Below are positions 60,564-64,000 of a DNA stretch of 64,000 nucleotides, piece by piece. A program made the position numbers and the translations under genes. Below the pieces are notes generated by a model. The model worked only from the letters and a program-made list of their open reading frames with translations. It ran no database searches and had not been told where the DNA came from. The stretch's first letter is position 1. Each line of letters begins with the position of its first letter. Source of the stretch: CAKZNE01 sp002695025 (GTDB taxonomy: Bacteria > Bacteroidota > Bacteroidia > Flavobacteriales > Schleiferiaceae); the NCBI GenBank assembly GCA_913043285.1, contig CAJWML010000001.1, positions 1-64,000 on the forward strand, in the 5' to 3' direction.

Positions 60564-61618
60564 AAAAAGTTATAAGCGGTATTCAACAGATAGGCATTGG
60601 AAACCGTGATGTACACCGCCTTTGGAAATGGTACCGCCAGCATTTTGGTATGGACATCCGGATTTTTGAAGAGGCTGCGGAAGCGCCCCTGATGACCCGT
60701 TATACCGGTGGTGAAGTACACAGCCGCAATGCCGCACTGGCTATGAATATGCAAGGGGGCGGAGGCTTCGAAATATGGCAGTTTACCAGTCGTGAGGCAC
60801 AAGCACCCCCGTTTACCACCCATTTAGGCGATCTCGGCATCTACATCACCAAGCTCAAAGCCCGCAATGTAGAAGCCACTTATCGGCAGTTCCAAAAGGA
60901 CAGACTGGACCTATGCGGCACCGTACACAAAGGTCCGGATGGGAAACCACACTTCTATCTGAAAGACCCTGATGGCAATCTCTTTGAGATCTGTGAGGCC
61001 AATGACTGGTTTGGGAAAACCTCCAGCCCTACCGGTGGCATTTATGGAGCCGTGATAGGGGTAAGTAATATGGAAAAAAGCCTTAAGCTTTACCAGGAGG
61101 TACTGGATTATGACCGGGTGGTGTACGACCGCACCGGAACCTTTGAAGATCTGGAAGATCTGAACGGAGGGAAGGCTGCATTCCGAAGGGTACTGCTGGA
61201 ACATTCCCGCGCCCGCAAGGGGGCTTTCAGCAAATTGCTGGGCGCCTCACAAATAGAGCTTATACAGCGGGAAGATGGCGGAGGAAGAAAATTATTCCAC
61301 CATCGGTATTGGGGTGATATGGGCTATATACACTTATGCTTTGACGTGCGGAATATGGACACTTTGCAAAAGGAATGTACCGCAGCCGGTTTCCCTTTTA
61401 CCATTGACAGTGCCAACTCTTTTGATATGGGTAAGGCCGCAGGTCGTTTTGCCTACATTGAAGACCCCGATGGTACCTGGATAGAGTTTGTAGAAACCCA
61501 TAAACTTCCCGTAGTGGAAAAGTGGAACTGGTTTATGGATATCCGCAACCGGCAAGCTGAAAAGCCCTTACCTAACTGGATGTTAAAGGCCCTTAAGTTT
61601 AACCGTATCAAGGATTAA
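60560..61618 (+). CDS. VOC-family (glyoxalase/dioxygenase) protein, two domains
   Basis: 352 residues. Two VOC domains: residues ~5-145 (YLKDPDGNLFEICEAN) and ~155-310 (FAYIEDPDGTWIEFVETH), each ending in the usual Glu-containing motif. Metal ligands H and E are likely present. Reaction unknown; the SDR neighbour suggests action on the same compound. Confidence 0.9.
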   Translation: MKKVISGIQQIGIGNRDVHRLWKWYRQHFGMDIRIFEEAAEAPLMTRYTGGEVHSRNAALAMNMQGGGGFEIWQFTSREAQAPPFTTHLGDLGIYITKLKARNVEATYRQFQKDRLDLCGTVHKGPDGKPHFYLKDPDGNLFEICEANDWFGKTSSPTGGIYGAVIGVSNMEKSLKLYQEVLDYDRVVYDRTGTFEDLEDLNGGKAAFRRVLLEHSRARKGAFSKLLGASQIELIQREDGGGRKLFHHRYWGDMGYIHLCFDVRNMDTLQKECTAAGFPFTIDSANSFDMGKAAGRFAYIEDPDGTWIEFVETHKLPVVEKWNWFMDIRNRQAEKPLPNWMLKALKFNRIKD

Positions 61619-61675
61619 GCATTGGGGTGAAAGGCCTGGCTCTGTTTTTGTGAAGGCGATTTCACAAACCACAGC

Positions 61676-62200
61676 ATGCATAAACTTTTATACCTTTTTA
61701 GTTTAACCGGCATTATGGTAGCGTGCCAGCCCCAGGCTGATCCCTACCCCACCAGTGATGTCGGTTACATCTCCCCTGAAAACAGGATAGACCCTGATCC
61801 GGAATTTGAGATATGTGGCACTGAGAGCGATATTGTTCAGTACTATAACCGGAATAAACCTGAAGATGAACCAGCCGGCTATCGGGGTGGCCCCAGGGCC
61901 ATCAAGCAGTATATACAGAAACATTACCCTTCCCTCAAACTGCACCATGATGATTCAGGTATGCTTACCGTACGCTTCATCATCAATTGCGAAGGCCAAA
62001 CCGGCTATTTCGAGCTATTTGAAAATGATCTTGATTTTCAACCCACTCACTTCAACCCCGAAACCCGCCACCAACTTCTCAAGATAAGCCGCGAACTCAA
62101 GAACTGGCGGGCCAATTATATGGACGGCACTTACCGGGACAGCTTTATGTACATCACTTACCGACTCGAAAATGGAAAGATCACGGAAATTCTTCCTTAG
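61676..62200 (+). CDS. Lipoprotein with TonB-C-like region
   Basis: 174 residues, lipobox IMVAC (Cys 17). The part GGPRAIKQYIQKHYPS and GMLTVRFIINCEGQTGYFELFEND resembles the C-terminal domain of TonB-like energy transducers found in Bacteroidota lipoproteins. No membrane-anchored energiser nearby. Overlaps the next gene by 29 bases. Confidence 0.75.
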   Translation: MHKLLYLFSLTGIMVACQPQADPYPTSDVGYISPENRIDPDPEFEICGTESDIVQYYNRNKPEDEPAGYRGGPRAIKQYIQKHYPSLKLHHDDSGMLTVRFIINCEGQTGYFELFENDLDFQPTHFNPETRHQLLKISRELKNWRANYMDGTYRDSFMYITYRLENGKITEILP

Positions 62201-62981
62201 CCTGCCACTGTTCTTTGTGGCCTGTACCCAGCCCCAGGTAAAACAGAATGCGGAACGTTCCCTGGCTTTCCTGGACAGTGCGGGACATAACTATCAGGGC
62301 AACGTGAAAAACATGACCTACCTGATGAAGGCAATTGAAAATGACAGCACCCATGCTGAAGCTTACCGTGAGCTTTCCATACCTTACCTGAAGCGCGGCT
62401 ATCCTCATTTATGGTTTCCGCTTATGAATAAAGCTGTGGAGCTGGACCCTTCATGGACCGGATCCCGGGGGTACAATTACCTCTTCTTTTACCGTGATTA
62501 CAAGCGGGCCCTGGCCGACTTCCGGGCAACCGACTCCTTAACCCCGGGCTTTACTGACTTCCCGCAGGCTATGAGCGTGCGCTACCTAAAAGGTCTGTGT
62601 TTTTTAGGAATGGAACAGTACGATTCGGCCTTATTCCATTTTCAGGAATACATTGATGAGGATGTTCAGAAATTTGGACTTGAGTGGGTGGATCAGGTGG
62701 TTTTTATCTACCGGGCTATAATCTATAATCACTTGAAGGAATACGACAAAGCTCTGCAGGAAACCCGTCTGGGCCTGTTTATTTTTGATCAGTCCGCAGA
62801 TCTACATTACTATAAGGCCATAGCTCATCAAAACATGGGACAACTGGATTCGGCACGCACACACAGCGCCAAAGCGCTGGAATATTTTGACATAGGCTAT
62901 TACCACAGCCGCCCTTATGTGGAGGTACAGGAACAGATCTACCGTAGTGATATTGAAGCACTTCAAAAACAATTAAATTAG
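62172..62981 (+). CDS. TPR-repeat lipoprotein
   Basis: 269 residues from ATG 62172, lipobox FVAC (Cys 18). Tetratricopeptide-like helices: EAYRELSIPYLKRGYPHLW, AMSVRYLKGLCFLGMEQYDSALFHF, AIIYNHLKEYDKALQET, DLHYYKAIAHQNMGQLDSARTH. Probably a scaffold on the periplasmic or outer face. Coupled with the preceding lipoprotein by overlap. Confidence 0.85.
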   Translation: MERSRKFFLSLPLFFVACTQPQVKQNAERSLAFLDSAGHNYQGNVKNMTYLMKAIENDSTHAEAYRELSIPYLKRGYPHLWFPLMNKAVELDPSWTGSRGYNYLFFYRDYKRALADFRATDSLTPGFTDFPQAMSVRYLKGLCFLGMEQYDSALFHFQEYIDEDVQKFGLEWVDQVVFIYRAIIYNHLKEYDKALQETRLGLFIFDQSADLHYYKAIAHQNMGQLDSARTHSAKALEYFDIGYYHSRPYVEVQEQIYRSDIEALQKQLN

Positions 62982-63000
62982 GGACCCAAAGTTCCTGTGT

Positions 63001-63987
63001 GTGGATCCTTCCAAACCTTTTCTCTCCCTAATAACTCCTGTTAAAAATGCCGGGGCCTGGTTATACGATTGTATCCGGTCCGGGCAAGACCAGGACTTTA
63101 TGGATTGGGAGTGGATATGGGTAGACGATCACTCTACCGACAATTCCCTGGACTTACTACAAGAACTCGCCAAAAAGGATAGCCGCATCCGGATTTTCAC
63201 CAACCCCGGCACGGGTATCATTAGCGCTCTGCAAAAAGCCCTTGACGAATGCAGGGGGCAATTCCTTAGCCGTATGGATGCGGATGACCTAATGCCGGAA
63301 GGCCGTTTGCAGCGGATGGTCTCTGCTTTAAATGCATCGCCTTCTAAAACCATTATTACCGGGCTGGTTCACTACTTTTCCGAAAGCAGACTAAGCGCGG
63401 GCTACCGTACTTACCAGCAATGGCTAAACAAAGTGGTTAGCCGTGGTGAATTCAAAGAAAACCTGTATCGCGAATGCGTGGTGGCCTCCCCTAACTGGAT
63501 AATGAGAACGGATGAGCTAAAAGCCATCGGAGGGTTTACAAGCCTGGAATACCCCGAGGATTACGATCTCGTTTTCCGCTGGTTTAAAAATGGCTTTTCC
63601 CTACAAGGCCTTCCTGAGGTCACCCTTCTGTGGCGCGAACACCCCGGACGTACCTCCCGCTCTTCGCCTCACTATTCGCAGGAAGCGTTTTTTCGATTAA
63701 AGCTGAAGCGCTTTACGGAACTCTCCTACTCGGGTTCAGGTGTGCAAATATGGGGAACGGGTAAAAAAGCGAGGCTGGCTCAAAGCATTCTTCGTGAGCT
63801 GGGTATTCCGGTCACTTTAATGAGCCTGCAAAAAAAGGAAGGGCTGGATCATTACACGAACATCACGCAATACCAGGAGCCCCAATTACTGGTAGCGGTA
63901 TACCCACCTCAGCCACAACTGGAAACGCTGGAAAATTACCTGCATAAAAATGCTTTTATGCGAGGGCGGGATTATTGGTTCTTATAA
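63001..63987 (+). CDS. Family 2 glycosyltransferase
   Basis: 328 residues from GTG 63001. LSLITPVKNAGAW, WVDDHSTDNSLDLL, SRMDADDLMPEGRL (DxD) and ASPNWIMRTDELKAIGGF make a GT-A fold GT2 enzyme. The last ~90 residues form a Rossmann-like extension (VQIWGTGKKARLAQSIL). No membrane helices. Sugar and acceptor unknown; only 13 bases lie between the stop and the window edge, so linkage to downstream genes cannot be judged. Confidence 0.9.
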   Translation: MDPSKPFLSLITPVKNAGAWLYDCIRSGQDQDFMDWEWIWVDDHSTDNSLDLLQELAKKDSRIRIFTNPGTGIISALQKALDECRGQFLSRMDADDLMPEGRLQRMVSALNASPSKTIITGLVHYFSESRLSAGYRTYQQWLNKVVSRGEFKENLYRECVVASPNWIMRTDELKAIGGFTSLEYPEDYDLVFRWFKNGFSLQGLPEVTLLWREHPGRTSRSSPHYSQEAFFRLKLKRFTELSYSGSGVQIWGTGKKARLAQSILRELGIPVTLMSLQKKEGLDHYTNITQYQEPQLLVAVYPPQPQLETLENYLHKNAFMRGRDYWFL

Positions 63988-64000
63988 CCGTTGCTCAAAA

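Noticed and set aside
1..64000. CRISPR arrays, tRNA or rRNA genes, insertion sequences
   Set aside because: No regularly spaced repeats, cloverleaf-type sequences, rRNA stretches or transposase motifs were seen on either strand by reading.

Overview
The window looks like a chromosomal segment of a marine-type Bacteroidota, most likely Flavobacteriales (Cryomorphaceae/Schleiferiaceae-like). This rests on an Omp28-like secreted protein with a type IX secretion C-terminal sorting domain, many SPII lipoproteins and small outer-membrane barrels, the mevalonate route (mvaD, mevalonate kinase), Bacteroidota-type families (DUF5522, DUF3570, DUF4266, DUF1684, four-helix-bundle S23-like protein), and promoters of the TTG-N15-22-TAnnTTTG type seen in front of several genes. 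No tRNA, rRNA, CRISPR array, insertion sequence or prophage is visible.

Region by region. 1-2.7 kb: a partial BNR-repeat secreted protein (minus), then a small DUF5522 gene and hutU (urocanate hydratase). 2.7-10.8 kb is an accessory-looking stretch: a zeta-toxin-like kinase with a small overlapping partner, a second diverged copy of the last 38 codons of hutU, a TIR-domain protein, a HigBA toxin-antitoxin pair, two orphan proteins, a signalling operon (lipoprotein, 7TM membrane protein, histidine kinase, NarL-type regulator), and dispersed intergenic repeats. 10.8-25.4 kb is mostly housekeeping and envelope: a RibD/DHFR-like reductase, a GT-C membrane protein with C-terminal MORN repeats, a luciferase-like monooxygenase, the T9SS cargo, OmpH, alaS, an M23 peptidase with a MerR regulator, and a LemA-TPM-TPM operon.

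25.4-34.2 kb: a cysteine-dioxygenase-like protein with a changed metal ligand, a convergent operon of thioredoxin-like protein, ApbE flavin transferase, DUF4266 lipoprotein and DUF3570 barrel, then a PTPS/QueD enzyme, an S23-like gene, fabD, mvaD, mevalonate kinase and a UbiA prenyltransferase. 34.2-41.6 kb is a tightly packed minus-strand operon that joins redox proteins (FAD/NAD(P) oxidoreductase, polyferredoxin membrane protein) to glycan genes (DPM1-like GT2, CslA-like processive GT2, GT-C transferase, GH113-like hydrolase); I infer a beta-mannan-like polysaccharide.

41.8-64 kb: lipoprotein, fatty-acid/sterol hydroxylase, NUDIX, M20 dipeptidase, PiT phosphate permease with C-terminal PhoU-like domain, DUF255 thioredoxin-like lipoprotein, CPA2 antiporter, GT39-like protein, a strong small-RNA candidate with promoter and terminator (about 53671-53746), a small barrel, a PqiA-like protein, an OmpA lipoprotein, two tandem paralogous lipoproteins, DUF1684, a TfoX/NAD(P)-binding/SDR/VOC cluster, a TPR lipoprotein and a GT2 enzyme.

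The items I would look at first are the hutU tail duplication around the toxin-like gene, the redox-glycan operon, the thioredoxin-ApbE-DUF4266-DUF3570 operon, and the small RNA. All functional calls are from reading motifs; no database search was run.
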